Assembly (NCBI GenBank): GCA_030427705.1
Contig: JAUIBR010000003.1
Span: 124,001-188,000, forward strand
Source: a bacterium
Lineage (GTDB): Bacteria > Myxococcota_A > Bradymonadia > Bradymonadales > Bradymonadaceae
DNA length: 64,000 nt
Direction of reading: 5' to 3'
The position numbers and the translations under genes were made by a program. The notes below the pieces were generated by a model. That model was given only the letters and a program-made list of their open reading frames with translations. It searched no databases and was not told the DNA's origin. This document shows, in pieces, positions 53,215 to 61,664 of this stretch (position 1 is its first letter; every line of letters begins with the position of its first letter).

Positions 53215-55056
53215 TCACCTCACGAAGTGAGCGTAGATCGTCTCAGCGGTCTTCTTCCCAATCCCACTAACTTCCGTTAACTCCTCAACTGAAGCAGCTT
53301 TGATCTTCTTCAAGCTGCCAAAATGTTGAAGCAGGTCGCGCTTCGTCTTTGCGCCCACACCCGGAATACTGTCAAGAGATGACAGTAATGTTTCCTTGCG
53401 GCGCAGCTTCTTGTGGAAGGTGATGGCGAAGCGGTGGGCTTCGTTACGCAGACGTTCCAGCAGATATAGCTCGGCGGAGTTTTGTTTCAAGACCACGGGA
53501 TTGACGCGATTGGGTAGGAAGACACGCTCCTGGCTGCGTGTGATTTCATCATCTTTGAAGCCGACTTTGTCTACGCGGGCCTTGGCGAGCGAGACCACGT
53601 CGATGGTGTGAATGCCGAGGTCTTCCAGGACGGTGATGGCCTGCTTGAGCTGCCCCTTGCCACCATCAATCACAACCAAGTCCGGTCCTTCTTCCTCGCC
53701 GTCAGCAACCTTCTGGAAACGACGGCCGAGCATCTCGCGCATCGACGCGAAGTCGTCCTGCGACTGCACATCGCGCATCTTGAATTGCCGGTACTCTTTT
53801 TTATTCGCGACGCCGTCTTCAAAAACGACCATCGAACCCACAATCTGAGAGCCCTGCATATTCGAGATATCGTAGCACTCGATACGCTGAGGGAAGTTGC
53901 GCAGGTGCAGACGGTTTTGCAGCGTTTCAAGCAAGTCCGCCGCTTGTTCTTCCTTGTCGTGTTCCTGTTGGAACGAGTTCTGGGCGTTCATCTGCGCCGT
54001 TTCCACCAGCGCTTTTTTAGCGCCACGTTTTGGCACCATTACTTGCACTTTCGTCCCGCGCGTCTCGGTCAACAATTCCGAGTAGATCTCGGCCTCACCC
54101 TCTTCCAATTCGACGGGCAGCAGCACCTCGCGCGGCACGTAGTTGCCTGCGCCGTAGTACTGGTTCAAGAAGCTCGACAGGACCTCCGCATCAGGAAACT
54201 CCTGCTGTTTGAACGAGAACGACCGTGCGCCTTCAAGCTTGCCGCCGCGCACGAACATCACCTGCACGGTCAGCCGGTCACCCTCGCGATAGAAGCCAAT
54301 CACATCGCGGTCTACGAACTCAGTCGAGACGGCCTGCTGGCGTTCCAACGCCCGTTTGATCGAGAACATCTGGTCGCGATAGTGCGCGGCGAGCTCAAAC
54401 TCCATGTCCTCGCTGGCCTGATACATGCGCGACTGGATGCCATCGATGAGCTCCTCTCCGCGCCCATCCAGGAAGAGAATCGCCTCATCCACGTTCTTCA
54501 GATAGTCATCACGGTCGATGTCGTAGACACACGGTCCCGGGCAACGCTTGATCTGGTACTGCAGACATGGGCGCGAGCGATTGTTCAAGACCGTGTCCGG
54601 GCACGTACGCAGCTGAAAGTATTTGTTGAGCAGATTCAGCGTGTTCCGGATCGACTTCGCGTTGTGATACGGCCCAAAGTAGCGCGCCTTGTCCTTCTTT
54701 TGGCGTCGCACAACCTCGACCCGCGGCCATTCGTGAGATTTGTCGATGCGCAGCGAAAGGAAGTTCTTATCGTCTTTGAGCTGCACGTTGAACTTCGGCT
54801 TATGCGCCTTAATCAACGTGTTCTCGAGGATCATGGCCTCCTTTTCGTTGGCCGTAATGATCGTCTCGATGTCACCCAGCACCTTGGGCAGGCTGGCCAC
54901 AAACGCACGTGTATCGCCCGAAGAAAAGTAGCTTCGCACCCGGTTTTTGAGGTCCTTCGCCTTCCCGACGTAGACGATCTTCCCCCGTTTATCGCGCATG
55001 ATATAGCAGCCGGGTTCATGCGGGATGGTGGTCAGTTTTTCTTCGTGGTCGAACAT
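53215..55056 (-). CDS. uvrC: Excinuclease ABC subunit C
   Basis: A 613-residue subunit of the nucleotide-excision repair nuclease. The GIY-YIG domain (about 10-95; CYIMRDKRGKIVYVGKAKDL), the UVR helix that contacts UvrB (about 200-235), the RNase H-like C-terminal nuclease (FPQRIECYDISNMQGSQIVG, LVVIDGGKGQL) and the helix-hairpin-helix pair (about 555-610) are all visible. Length is typical. It stands alone between the yajQ and mnmE genes; a repeat spacer lies upstream. Confidence 0.95.
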   Translation of the reverse strand: MFDHEEKLTTIPHEPGCYIMRDKRGKIVYVGKAKDLKNRVRSYFSSGDTRAFVASLPKVLGDIETIITANEKEAMILENTLIKAHKPKFNVQLKDDKNFLSLRIDKSHEWPRVEVVRRQKKDKARYFGPYHNAKSIRNTLNLLNKYFQLRTCPDTVLNNRSRPCLQYQIKRCPGPCVYDIDRDDYLKNVDEAILFLDGRGEELIDGIQSRMYQASEDMEFELAAHYRDQMFSIKRALERQQAVSTEFVDRDVIGFYREGDRLTVQVMFVRGGKLEGARSFSFKQQEFPDAEVLSSFLNQYYGAGNYVPREVLLPVELEEGEAEIYSELLTETRGTKVQVMVPKRGAKKALVETAQMNAQNSFQQEHDKEEQAADLLETLQNRLHLRNFPQRIECYDISNMQGSQIVGSMVVFEDGVANKKEYRQFKMRDVQSQDDFASMREMLGRRFQKVADGEEEGPDLVVIDGGKGQLKQAITVLEDLGIHTIDVVSLAKARVDKVGFKDDEITRSQERVFLPNRVNPVVLKQNSAELYLLERLRNEAHRFAITFHKKLRRKETLLSSLDSIPGVGAKTKRDLLQHFGSLKKIKAASVEELTEVSGIGKKTAETIYAHFVR

Positions 55057-55069
55057 AGCTCGGCGTTGC

Positions 55070-55160
55070 CTCGCGTTTCAGCTCCCTACGGTCGCGTTAC
55101 AGCTCCCTTCGGTCGCGTTTCAGCTCGCCTACGGCTTTGCGTTTCAGCTTGCCTTCGGCT
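55070..55160. repeat. GCGTTTCAGCTCCC tandem repeats, family F
   Basis: Four units of about 21 bases lie just upstream of the uvrC start. The constant part is GCGTTTCAGCT, and the variable part CCCTACGGT, CCCTTCGGT, CGCCTACGGC or TGCCTTCGGC. The last two keep GCC/GGC arms around TAC or TTC, as in family A. The remaining spacer to mnmE (55161-55296) shows no other feature. Confidence 0.75.
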
Positions 55161-55296
55161 TCGCGTTTTGTTTGGTGGCAAGTTACGTGAAGCTATCAAC
55201 TCTGTGTACCCGGGTATTCCCCGAATCACACCAGCGAGCGTCAGCAAGCCGGTCCGCGAAGCGATAGCGAGCCGTTCAGCGCACGAAGTGCGCCCT

Positions 55297-56667
55297 CTAT
55301 TTGCCGACGCAGAACTCGGCGAAGATACGGTGCAGGATATCGTCGGTTGATACGACGCCGACGATGGCGCCCAAAGCATCCAAGGCTTCGCGTACGTCGA
55401 TGGCAACGATTTCGTGGTCCATCTCACTCTCCAACGACAGTTTGGCTCTAGCGATGGCTTCGCTGGCTTCTACGACGTACTGAAGATGGCGAGCACGGCT
55501 GATGAGGACGCCTTCGCCGGTGGTGAGCTCGGCGGCTAGGTCGCTTAGTAAGGCGGTTAAGGTGTTGATGCCTTCGCCGGTTTCCAGGCTGGTGGCGACG
55601 CGGTTTTCGAAGGCGGATAGCAGCTCTTTGTCAGAGGCGGTTAAGGCGTTGGGGAGGTCGCTCTTGTTTTCGATGACGACGATGGGGCGGTTTTCGGTCT
55701 TGATAGAATCAAGGCCGTCTCGCGTTTCGTTGTCGAGCGGCTTGGACGAGTCAACGACCCACAAGACCAGGTCGGCTTTGGTCGACATGTCTCGGCTGCG
55801 TTGGATTCCGATGGCTTCGACCGTATCTTCGGTCGCACGCAGGCCGGCCGTGTCGACCAGCCGTAGTGCGGTCCCGCCAAGGTGGACCTCTTCTTCAAGG
55901 AAGTCGCGGGTGGTGCCTTCGATGTCTGTCACGATGGCGCGTTCGGTGCCGTGGAGCGCGTTGAATAGCGTCGACTTACCGGCATTTGTTGGGCCAAGGA
56001 TGACCACCCGAATCCCCTCGCGCTGGCGCCGTCCCTGATCGAACCGCGCACGCAACCCATTCAGCTTCTCTTCGACTTTGTTCAAGCGCCCCAAGACTTC
56101 GTCGAACTCGATCTGATAAACGTGCTCTTCCAAGCTGAAGTCGATGGCCGATTCGACAAGTACCATGCACTCCGCAAGTAGGTCGCGAAGCTCCAGAATC
56201 AACCCGCCAAGATTGCCTTCAAGGTGTTCCAGCGCCAACTTATGTGCGGATTCGCTGGTTGCGTTCACAAGGTCTGCGACCGCTTCGGCCTGCGTCAGGT
56301 CTAGCCGTCCATTCAAATACGCACGTTGCGTGAACTCACCAGGCTCCGCGATGCGGCAGCCGGCGGCCAAACAACCATCCAACACACGACGAAGGATGAT
56401 AGGCCCGCCGTGGCATTGGAACTCGACGACGTCCTCGCCTGTGTAGCTGTTCGGACCTTTCATGTAGACGGCGAGCGACTCGTCGATGAGTTCGCCGTCG
56501 ACGTCGCAGATGCGCGATAGTTTGAGTTTGTGGCTCTCCCAATCGCTTTGGTTTGGAACAAGCGCCCGAAGGACTTCTGGCGCCATCTTCCCGCTGACAC
56601 GCACGATACCGACCCCGCCTTTACCGGCAGGTGTCGCTATCGCGCAAATTGTGTCTGAGGTGGTCAT
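55297..56667 (-). CDS. mnmE: tRNA modification GTPase MnmE
   Basis: A 456-residue enzyme that, with MnmG, modifies wobble uridine 34. The N-terminal folate-binding domain starts TICAIATPAGKGGVGIVRVSG. The GTPase domain has GPTNAGKSTLFN (G1), DIEGTTRD (G2), DTAGL (G3) and ENKSDL (G4). The C-terminal FCVGK carries the catalytic Cys. It lies six bases after jag in the conserved rpmH-rnpA-yidD-yidC-jag-mnmE order. Confidence 0.96.
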   Translation of the reverse strand: MTTSDTICAIATPAGKGGVGIVRVSGKMAPEVLRALVPNQSDWESHKLKLSRICDVDGELIDESLAVYMKGPNSYTGEDVVEFQCHGGPIILRRVLDGCLAAGCRIAEPGEFTQRAYLNGRLDLTQAEAVADLVNATSESAHKLALEHLEGNLGGLILELRDLLAECMVLVESAIDFSLEEHVYQIEFDEVLGRLNKVEEKLNGLRARFDQGRRQREGIRVVILGPTNAGKSTLFNALHGTERAIVTDIEGTTRDFLEEEVHLGGTALRLVDTAGLRATEDTVEAIGIQRSRDMSTKADLVLWVVDSSKPLDNETRDGLDSIKTENRPIVVIENKSDLPNALTASDKELLSAFENRVATSLETGEGINTLTALLSDLAAELTTGEGVLISRARHLQYVVEASEAIARAKLSLESEMDHEIVAIDVREALDALGAIVGVVSTDDILHRIFAEFCVGK

Positions 56668-56673
56668 GAAGAC

Positions 56674-57933
56674 CTATTCGGCTTCAGCCTGTTTGCTGCC
56701 GCCTTTCTTGGATTCGATGCGAAGCTTGCGGAAGGAACCAAAGCCTTCGCTTTCGGTCTCGACCGACTTCACTTCGCTGAGTGCTTGGTGCACGACGCGG
56801 CGCTCGAACGAGTTCATGCCAGCGATGACAAGTGGCTTGCCAACGCGCTCGGCAACCTTCGCGAAGTCAGACGCAACGTTCTCGAGCTGGGTTTGGCGCT
56901 TCGCGCGCGAGCCTTCGACGTCCACGATGATGTCGACGTAGTTGTCGCCGTCCAAAAGTGCGGATTGCAGCCAGGTTTGAACCGCGTCCAATCGCTTCGG
57001 CGTGGTGCCGTTGGACAAGATCGCGTTCATTGCGTCTGCACCGTGAAGGTCGAATTTCACTTCGCCTTTCTTCTCGCTCGCCTTGATTTGAAGCTGCAGG
57101 TGCATCTTCCCAGCCATCTCGTTGAGCAGCTCGGTACCAAGCTTCAAGATTTCGGCGTTGGTCTTCTTTGGCTTGCGTGGACGACGCTCACGTTTCTCTT
57201 TGCCGTCGTCCTTCTTGTCGTTCGACTTCTTGTCGTTCGACTTCGAGTTGTTCCGGGAACGTGACTGCTTTGGCTTCTCGTCTTTCGACTCAGTCTTGGC
57301 TTCAGCTGCTTCAGCGTTTTCCGTCTTGGGCTTGCGTGAGCGCGAGCGCGAACGTGACTTCGACTTGGTCTCGGTCTCTTCCGCCTTTGCTTCCACTACC
57401 ACTTCTTCTTTTGGCTCTTCAGCCTTCTTCGAGCGTGACCGGGTTGAGGTCTTTGCTTTGGAAGCAGTCGACGATTTGGCGCGCGACGTCGAAGCCTTAG
57501 GCTTGGAGGCCGTTGACTTCGCCTTTGAAGTGGTGGTCGTCTTCGCCTTTGAAGCAGTGGTCGATTTTGCCTTTGAAGCAGTGGTCGATTTTGCCTTTGA
57601 AGCAGTGGTCGATTTTGCCTTTGAAGCAGTGGTCGACTTCGCCTTCGAAGCAGTGGTCGACTTCGCCTTTGAAGCAGTAGTCGACTTCGCCTTTGACGCA
57701 GTGGTCGACTTCGCCTTTGACGCAGTGGTCGACTTTGCCTTTGAAGCGGTTGAAGACTTCGCGCGGCTCGTCCCGGTCTTCGCAGTTCCGGTCGTCTTTG
57801 CTTTTGAGGCGGTCGACTTCGCTTTTGAAGCAGTGGTCGACTTACTCTTGGAACCGGTGGTCTTTTTCGTTCCGGTGGTCTTTTTGGTGCCGGTTGTCTT
57901 CTTCGTACCGGTGGTCTTCTTTTCTTCGGCCAT
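56674..57933 (-). CDS. jag: Jag/KhpB RNA-binding protein with long Lys/Ser/Thr/Ala repeat domain
   Basis: A 419-residue protein. The C-terminal 150 residues are Jag-like: a KH-type region (AEILKLGTELLNEMAGKMHL ...) and an R3H domain with RRVVH (FERRVVHQALSEV), ending SFRKLRI. The N-terminal 250 residues are low complexity: four KKTTGT copies, eight SKAKSTTA copies, then Ser/Arg and acidic patches. This resembles histone H1 or bacterial HC1-like tails. The usual Jag has a 50-residue Jag_N domain instead. It probably binds RNA or DNA near the membrane-insertion machinery. Confidence 0.88.
   Translation of the reverse strand: MAEEKKTTGTKKTTGTKKTTGTKKTTGSKSKSTTASKAKSTASKAKTTGTAKTGTSRAKSSTASKAKSTTASKAKSTTASKAKSTTASKAKSTTASKAKSTTASKAKSTTASKAKSTTASKAKSTTASKAKTTTTSKAKSTASKPKASTSRAKSSTASKAKTSTRSRSKKAEEPKEEVVVEAKAEETETKSKSRSRSRSRKPKTENAEAAEAKTESKDEKPKQSRSRNNSKSNDKKSNDKKDDGKEKRERRPRKPKKTNAEILKLGTELLNEMAGKMHLQLQIKASEKKGEVKFDLHGADAMNAILSNGTTPKRLDAVQTWLQSALLDGDNYVDIIVDVEGSRAKRQTQLENVASDFAKVAERVGKPLVIAGMNSFERRVVHQALSEVKSVETESEGFGSFRKLRIESKKGGSKQAEAE
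57550..57745 (-). repeat. 24-bp coding tandem repeats in jag
   Basis: Eight 24-base copies encode SKAKSTTA in the jag gene. Copies differ mainly at synonymous positions (GCC to GTC, AAA to AAG). A second, 18-base repeat encoding TGTKKT lies at 57858-57925. Copy number is likely to vary between strains. Confidence 0.9.
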
Positions 57934-57953
57934 GGTGGCGTTTCTCGTGTGTT

Positions 57954-59645
57954 TTAGGAGGCCGCGGCTGCTTCGCGTTGCTTCGCAAATGACTTCTTAA
58001 TCCAAACCTGCTGAATGATACCGATCAGCATGCTTGCGGAGTAATACAATACGACCCCAGAGGGCAAGAAGAGCATGAATGCCGTGAACATGATCGGCAT
58101 GAACTTCATCATCTTCTGCATCTGTTCTGCCTGCGGATTTGCAGCCTCGGTCGGCATCATCATCTGCTGCTGTGCGAGCATGACGACACCCATCAGGATA
58201 GGCAGAACGAAGTAAGGGTCAGGCGCCGAGAGGTCGGTGTACCAGAGCATAAAGTCCGCCTGATACAGCTCGGTCGAGTTTAGAATCATGTAGTAGAGCG
58301 CCAGGAAGATCGGGAACTGCAGGAACATCGGCGCGCAGCCAAGTGGGCTGACTCCTTCTTCCTTGAAGATCTTCATGGTCTCTTCGGTCATGCGCTGTTG
58401 GTCATCTTCGTACTTCTCTTTGATGGCGTTCAGCTTGGGCTGAACATCACGCATGCGCTCGCTGTTGACGTAGACCTTCTTGTTGATAGGCCACATCGCC
58501 AGGCGAATGATGATCGTCAGCAAGAGGATCGCGAATCCCCAGTTGCCGATGAACCCAAAGATGAACACCAGGAACCAACGCATCGGACGGGCAAGGAATG
58601 TGAAGAAGCCGTAGTCGACAGCTTCCCCAAGCTCATGTCCTGCAGCATCCAAGATGTCCAAGTCCTTTGGCGCCAAGTACAGGTCGTAGTTGGATTTGAC
58701 CGTTTCGCCTGGCCCAATCGAAAACTCGGCTTGGGTTAGCTGGGTGCGTAGGTAGTCGTTGTCGATGATATCAAATGTGCACTTCTCGGCTGCCTGCGTT
58801 GGAACCGACGCGAACACGAAGTAGCGCGTGTTGATACCACCCCAGATGATGGGCTCACCTTGGAAGCTGACCGGATTCTCGAGGTTTGCGATCAACTCGC
58901 GCTCAGTGTCATCGACCGTGCGGCAGATCGCCTCGAATTGGTCAGGACGCATGTCCAGCATGCTGGTCTCTTTGTTCGGATCTTTGTAGCCGAAGATGTT
59001 CAAGACCATGTGGTCGCTCAACCGCCCCTCGGTGAGGTGGTTGGTAAGGCTGATTTCCAGGCCGATATGGTAGGGCCGTTCGGTATCGAGTTTGTATTTC
59101 TTGTCGAGCTGGTATCGGCCCTGCGGGTCGACGTAACGATAGACCAGCGTTTTGTAGCCGCCTTCGGCTTTAGCGCTCTCCGCTTCGACCACTTCGTAGA
59201 CGAGGTCTTTGGGAAGCGTGATGTTGTCTTTCGCGAATGACAGTTCGAAAAGGAAGTGCGCCGAATCTTCAGGGAAGTCCGAGAGGATATTGCCGGCAGC
59301 TTGGTACTGTTCGGGTTTAAGCGTCTCAAAAGCGATGACACGTCCGCCCTTATTGGACAGCGTGACCTTAATCTCGCCGCTCTCGATAGTGTCTTGTCGA
59401 ATCTTGACGGTCTTTGTTGGCGCTGGGGCCGCTTTCTTCTCTTCTTTGAGTTTTACGACCGGTTCTTTGGTCTTTTCCCCGTCCTGCGTGGCTGTCTGCC
59501 CATTCGTCTGCGTTGCCGCGGCTTCGGTATCAACCGGCGGTGGCAGCTCTGGCGCAAAAAACATCTGCCAGATCACGATCACAATGCCACTGATCACCAT
59601 GGCCAGGACAAAGCGTTTCTGATCGACTTGCGGTTCGTTGTTCAT
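57954..59645 (-). CDS. yidC: Membrane protein insertase YidC
   Basis: A 563-residue insertase of the inner membrane, Gram-negative type. An N-terminal helix (about 11-30), a periplasmic beta domain (about 75-345) and five C-terminal membrane helices are visible, with conserved IKEKYEDDQQRMTEETMKIF (cytosolic coiled-coil region) and GCAPMFLQFPIFLALYYMI. Length is typical. It lies between yidD and jag with spacers of 15 and 20 bases. Confidence 0.96.
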   Translation of the reverse strand: MNNEPQVDQKRFVLAMVISGIVIVIWQMFFAPELPPPVDTEAAATQTNGQTATQDGEKTKEPVVKLKEEKKAAPAPTKTVKIRQDTIESGEIKVTLSNKGGRVIAFETLKPEQYQAAGNILSDFPEDSAHFLFELSFAKDNITLPKDLVYEVVEAESAKAEGGYKTLVYRYVDPQGRYQLDKKYKLDTERPYHIGLEISLTNHLTEGRLSDHMVLNIFGYKDPNKETSMLDMRPDQFEAICRTVDDTERELIANLENPVSFQGEPIIWGGINTRYFVFASVPTQAAEKCTFDIIDNDYLRTQLTQAEFSIGPGETVKSNYDLYLAPKDLDILDAAGHELGEAVDYGFFTFLARPMRWFLVFIFGFIGNWGFAILLLTIIIRLAMWPINKKVYVNSERMRDVQPKLNAIKEKYEDDQQRMTEETMKIFKEEGVSPLGCAPMFLQFPIFLALYYMILNSTELYQADFMLWYTDLSAPDPYFVLPILMGVVMLAQQQMMMPTEAANPQAEQMQKMMKFMPIMFTAFMLFLPSGVVLYYSASMLIGIIQQVWIKKSFAKQREAAAAS

Positions 59646-59660
59646 CAGGTCGGGCTCCGG

Positions 59661-59936
59661 TTACGGCACGGGGTCATAGCCGCCGGGGTGGAAAGGCTGG
59701 CAACGCGAGATGCGTTTCATGCCCATCCACGACCCCTTCAGCAGGCCGTAACGCTGTATTGCAATTGCCGTGTACTGCGAGCACGTAGGCTCAAAGCGGC
59801 AAGCAGGAGGTAGTAGGGGAGAAATGTAGCGTTTGTAAAACGAGATTGCGGACAATCCCAAACGGGCACCGATCCCGGGCCGCTCGGCGAGCGGTTGGTC
59901 TTCGGCTTGTGCAAGCTGAACGTGGTGTTCACACAT
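59661..59936 (-). CDS. yidD: Membrane protein insertion efficiency factor YidD
   Basis: A 91-residue protein with the YidD core: [32 protein letters not shown] and [14 protein letters not shown]. The conserved Cys residues are present. The family helps YidC insert membrane proteins. Its ATG directly follows the TGA of rnpA. Confidence 0.93.
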   Translation of the reverse strand: MCEHHVQLAQAEDQPLAERPGIGARLGLSAISFYKRYISPLLPPACRFEPTCSQYTAIAIQRYGLLKGSWMGMKRISRCQPFHPGGYDPVP

Positions 59937-60323
59937 TCAGGGAGAGTCCTTTGTTTTCACCGAGTCATTGGCGAGCTCGATGAGTTCTTCTGTCAGGACA
60001 TCAAACTTCGGCTCGCGAGGTTTGGTGCCGTCTTTGGGTTTCGTCTTGCGGACGATAACGACGAAGTCATAACCGACAGGCCACTGGCCTTTGTTCCGGC
60101 GAAAGATCTCGCGTATGCGTCGTTTCCAACGATTGCGGTGAACAGCATTGCCCACCTTCCGGCTAACGGTGATCCCCAACCTAGAAAAGTCAAAGCCATT
60201 TTGCCGAGCATAGACGACAAAATGGCGACCGCGTGTACGTCTGCCGCGCCTTTCCGTACGTCGGAAAAGTGCGCGTTTAAGCAGACGCGCCGAATTTGGA
60301 AAGCTCTCGTCACCGGTGTCGAT
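59937..60323 (-). CDS. rnpA: Ribonuclease P protein component, possibly started at ATC
   Basis: The protein partner of RNase P RNA. The frame encodes SARLLKRALFRR, GRHFVVYARQN, LGITVSRKVGNAVHRNR (the RNR helix) and GYDFVVIVRK, the full order of RnpA. Between the rpmH stop and the RNR region the frame has no ATG, GTG or TTG that would include the conserved N-terminus. An ATC at 60321-60323 lies seven bases after GGAG and gives 128 residues, a normal length. A start at the in-frame TTG or ATG-like codons further down would delete the first 50 residues. A CTG 14 codons later is an alternative, as is a sequencing error. Confidence 0.88.
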   Translation of the reverse strand: MDTGDESFPNSARLLKRALFRRTERRGRRTRGRHFVVYARQNGFDFSRLGITVSRKVGNAVHRNRWKRRIREIFRRNKGQWPVGYDFVVIVRKTKPKDGTKPREPKFDVLTEELIELANDSVKTKDSP

Positions 60324-60346
60324 AGCACGACTCCGTGGGCAAGATC

Positions 60347-60499
60347 CTACTTCTTATGGCTAGCGACAGCCAAACGCTTGCGGCCGCGCGAGCGACGACG
60401 TCCGAGGACCTTTCGGCCGCCTGGCGACTTAAGGCGCTTGCGGAAACCGTGGGTACGACGACGCTTGGTCTTGCTTGGTTGATACGTTCGTTTTGACAT
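60347..60499 (-). CDS. rpmH: 50S ribosomal protein L34
   Basis: A 50-residue basic ribosomal protein: [19 protein letters not shown] followed by [20 protein letters not shown] 60499 is used because AGAGG stands before it; a 13-residue extension is spurious. It is the first gene of the rnpA-yidD-yidC-jag-mnmE run, 23 bases before rnpA. Confidence 0.96.
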   Translation of the reverse strand: MSKRTYQPSKTKRRRTHGFRKRLKSPGGRKVLGRRRSRGRKRLAVASHKK

Positions 60500-60512
60500 G
60501 ACAGCCTCTTTT

Positions 60513-60596
60513 GCCCCGTTTGATGGGGCTCTATCCATTCAATTCATTCCCCACTCGTGGGGCGGCGCAATATACACAATACGTTTGGCTCGTCAA
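60513..60596 (-). promoter_or_regulatory. rpmH promoter and leader hairpins
   Basis: On the minus strand TTGACG (60591-60596) and TATATT (60569-60574) are 16 bases apart and fit a sigma-70 promoter. The leader then contains CCCCAC/GTGGGG (60549-60562) and GCCCC/GGGGC (60513-60529) hairpins before AGAGG and the rpmH ATG. The hairpins may control ribosomal protein output. Confidence 0.7.
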
Positions 60597-60597
60597 G

Positions 60598-60885
60598 CTG
60601 GCGCTTGACTTCGCAAACTGGCGTCGCGGCTTCGCCGCTGGCGTCACGGCTTCGCCGTTGGCGTCGCGCTTTCGCGCTGGGGTCGCGGCTTCGCCGTTGG
60701 CGTCGCCTTCGGCTGGGTTCGCTCGCCCTTTGGGCTTCGCTGGGTTCGCCTTCGGCTGGGTTCGCTCGCCCTTTGGGCTTCGCTGGGTTCGCCTTCGGCT
60801 GGGTTCGCTCGCCCTTTGGGCTTCGCTGGGTTCGCTCGCCCTTTGGGCTTCGCTGGGTTCGCCTTCGGCTGGGTTCGCTGGAAGC
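60598..60885 (+). repeat. Largest family A hairpin array
   Basis: About fifteen units. Hairpins include GCGGC-TTC-GCCGC, ACGGC-TTC-GCCGT, GCC-TTC-GGC and GCCC-TTT-GGGC, with linker GG(C/G)(G/T)TC. The array starts two bases upstream of the rpmH -35 box. Frames through it are low complexity and are not genes. Confidence 0.88.
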
Positions 60886-60897
60886 GGTCTGGATTCT

Positions 60898-60945
60898 GAG
60901 GTCCTTAGGGAACTTAAGTCCTTAGGAAACTTAGGTCCTTAGGAA
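60898..60945 (+). repeat. CCTTAGG repeats, family C
   Basis: Four copies of (G)TCCTTAGG(A/G)A in about 48 bases, ending just before the stop of the 60948 lipoprotein gene. Adjacent to family A, as at 11022 and 41868. Confidence 0.8.
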
Positions 60946-60947
60946 CA

Positions 60948-61664
60948 TCAGTAGACCGACGGCAATGTGGGCTTCACACCCGCCCACTCCGACACGTACT
61001 TCCACAATCGCTCGTTGGGGCCGTCGGTAACCAAGGTCATCTCGTAACCCTGATCCTTAGGCATATCAGCGGATGCCGGGCATTCGGGGGAGGCAAACCA
61101 GCGCTTTGGCGCCGGCTTCGTTACAAAGTCTTTGAGCTGCGGTTGTGACCAGATCACCGTTCGCAATCTGCGACGGCGATCCATCATGTACAACGACATC
61201 TTCTCGCCCAGCGCATCTTGCGTCTCGCCAAGTTCTTCTGCGGCCTTCGTGTATTCATCAGACTCGGGACTTGCTTCCGCCATCAACTGAGATCGCTCAA
61301 TGGCGAGGTTTGCGGCCCAGTTTCCAATGGCGCCGGCATGGGCGAGAATGATCGCATCCTCACGTTTCATGAGGTGGATCTTGGCATCGGGGTTAGCCAG
61401 ATCCACGACGGTTGCGACTCCACCAGGGCGAGCCTTGCCCAGATCAACCCAGGTTGCGTGCTGAACGAACCAGGGCACTTGCGCCGGTTCCGTGGTCACG
61501 GTCAGGCCCTTCTCGCCAAGGTACATCAGGCGATAAGCCTGCTTGTCCCCAATCTCTCTGGGTTGTGGATCAAGCACGAGCGGCTTTTCAGCGCACTCGA
61601 ACTCAGATGGCTTGCAGCCCATCGCTACGATGGCGACCAGGGCTACGAGTACTGCGCGTTTCAC
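60948..61664 (-). CDS. Secreted lipoprotein of unknown function
   Basis: A 238-residue protein with lipobox VAMGC (Cys about residue 17). The mature part has a helical centre (MAEASPESDEYTKAAEELGE) and two late Cys, with no family I recognise. The GTG start overlaps the upstream stop by one base (TAGTG), so the pair is coupled. Confidence 0.72.
   Translation of the reverse strand: MKRAVLVALVAIVAMGCKPSEFECAEKPLVLDPQPREIGDKQAYRLMYLGEKGLTVTTEPAQVPWFVQHATWVDLGKARPGGVATVVDLANPDAKIHLMKREDAIILAHAGAIGNWAANLAIERSQLMAEASPESDEYTKAAEELGETQDALGEKMSLYMMDRRRRLRTVIWSQPQLKDFVTKPAPKRWFASPECPASADMPKDQGYEMTLVTDGPNERLWKYVSEWAGVKPTLPSVY

Noticed and set aside
53608-55350. 580-residue open frame on the plus strand opposite uvrC
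   Set aside because: It is the antisense shadow of uvrC, whose motifs are complete; the antisense product shows no family features and extends into repeat DNA.
57122-58000. 292-residue plus-strand frame with FAFEAVVD repeats
   Set aside because: It mirrors the SKAKSTTA repeats of jag on the opposite strand; the repeat translates in all frames.
59993-60328. 111-residue GTG-started minus-strand frame overlapping rnpA
   Set aside because: It is one frame off rnpA and carries no RnpA motif; the rnpA frame encodes the full conserved sequence. It could matter only if a frameshift joins the two.
60557-60942. Open frames of 122-143 residues between rpmH and the 60948 gene
   Set aside because: Low-complexity translations of family A and C repeats.
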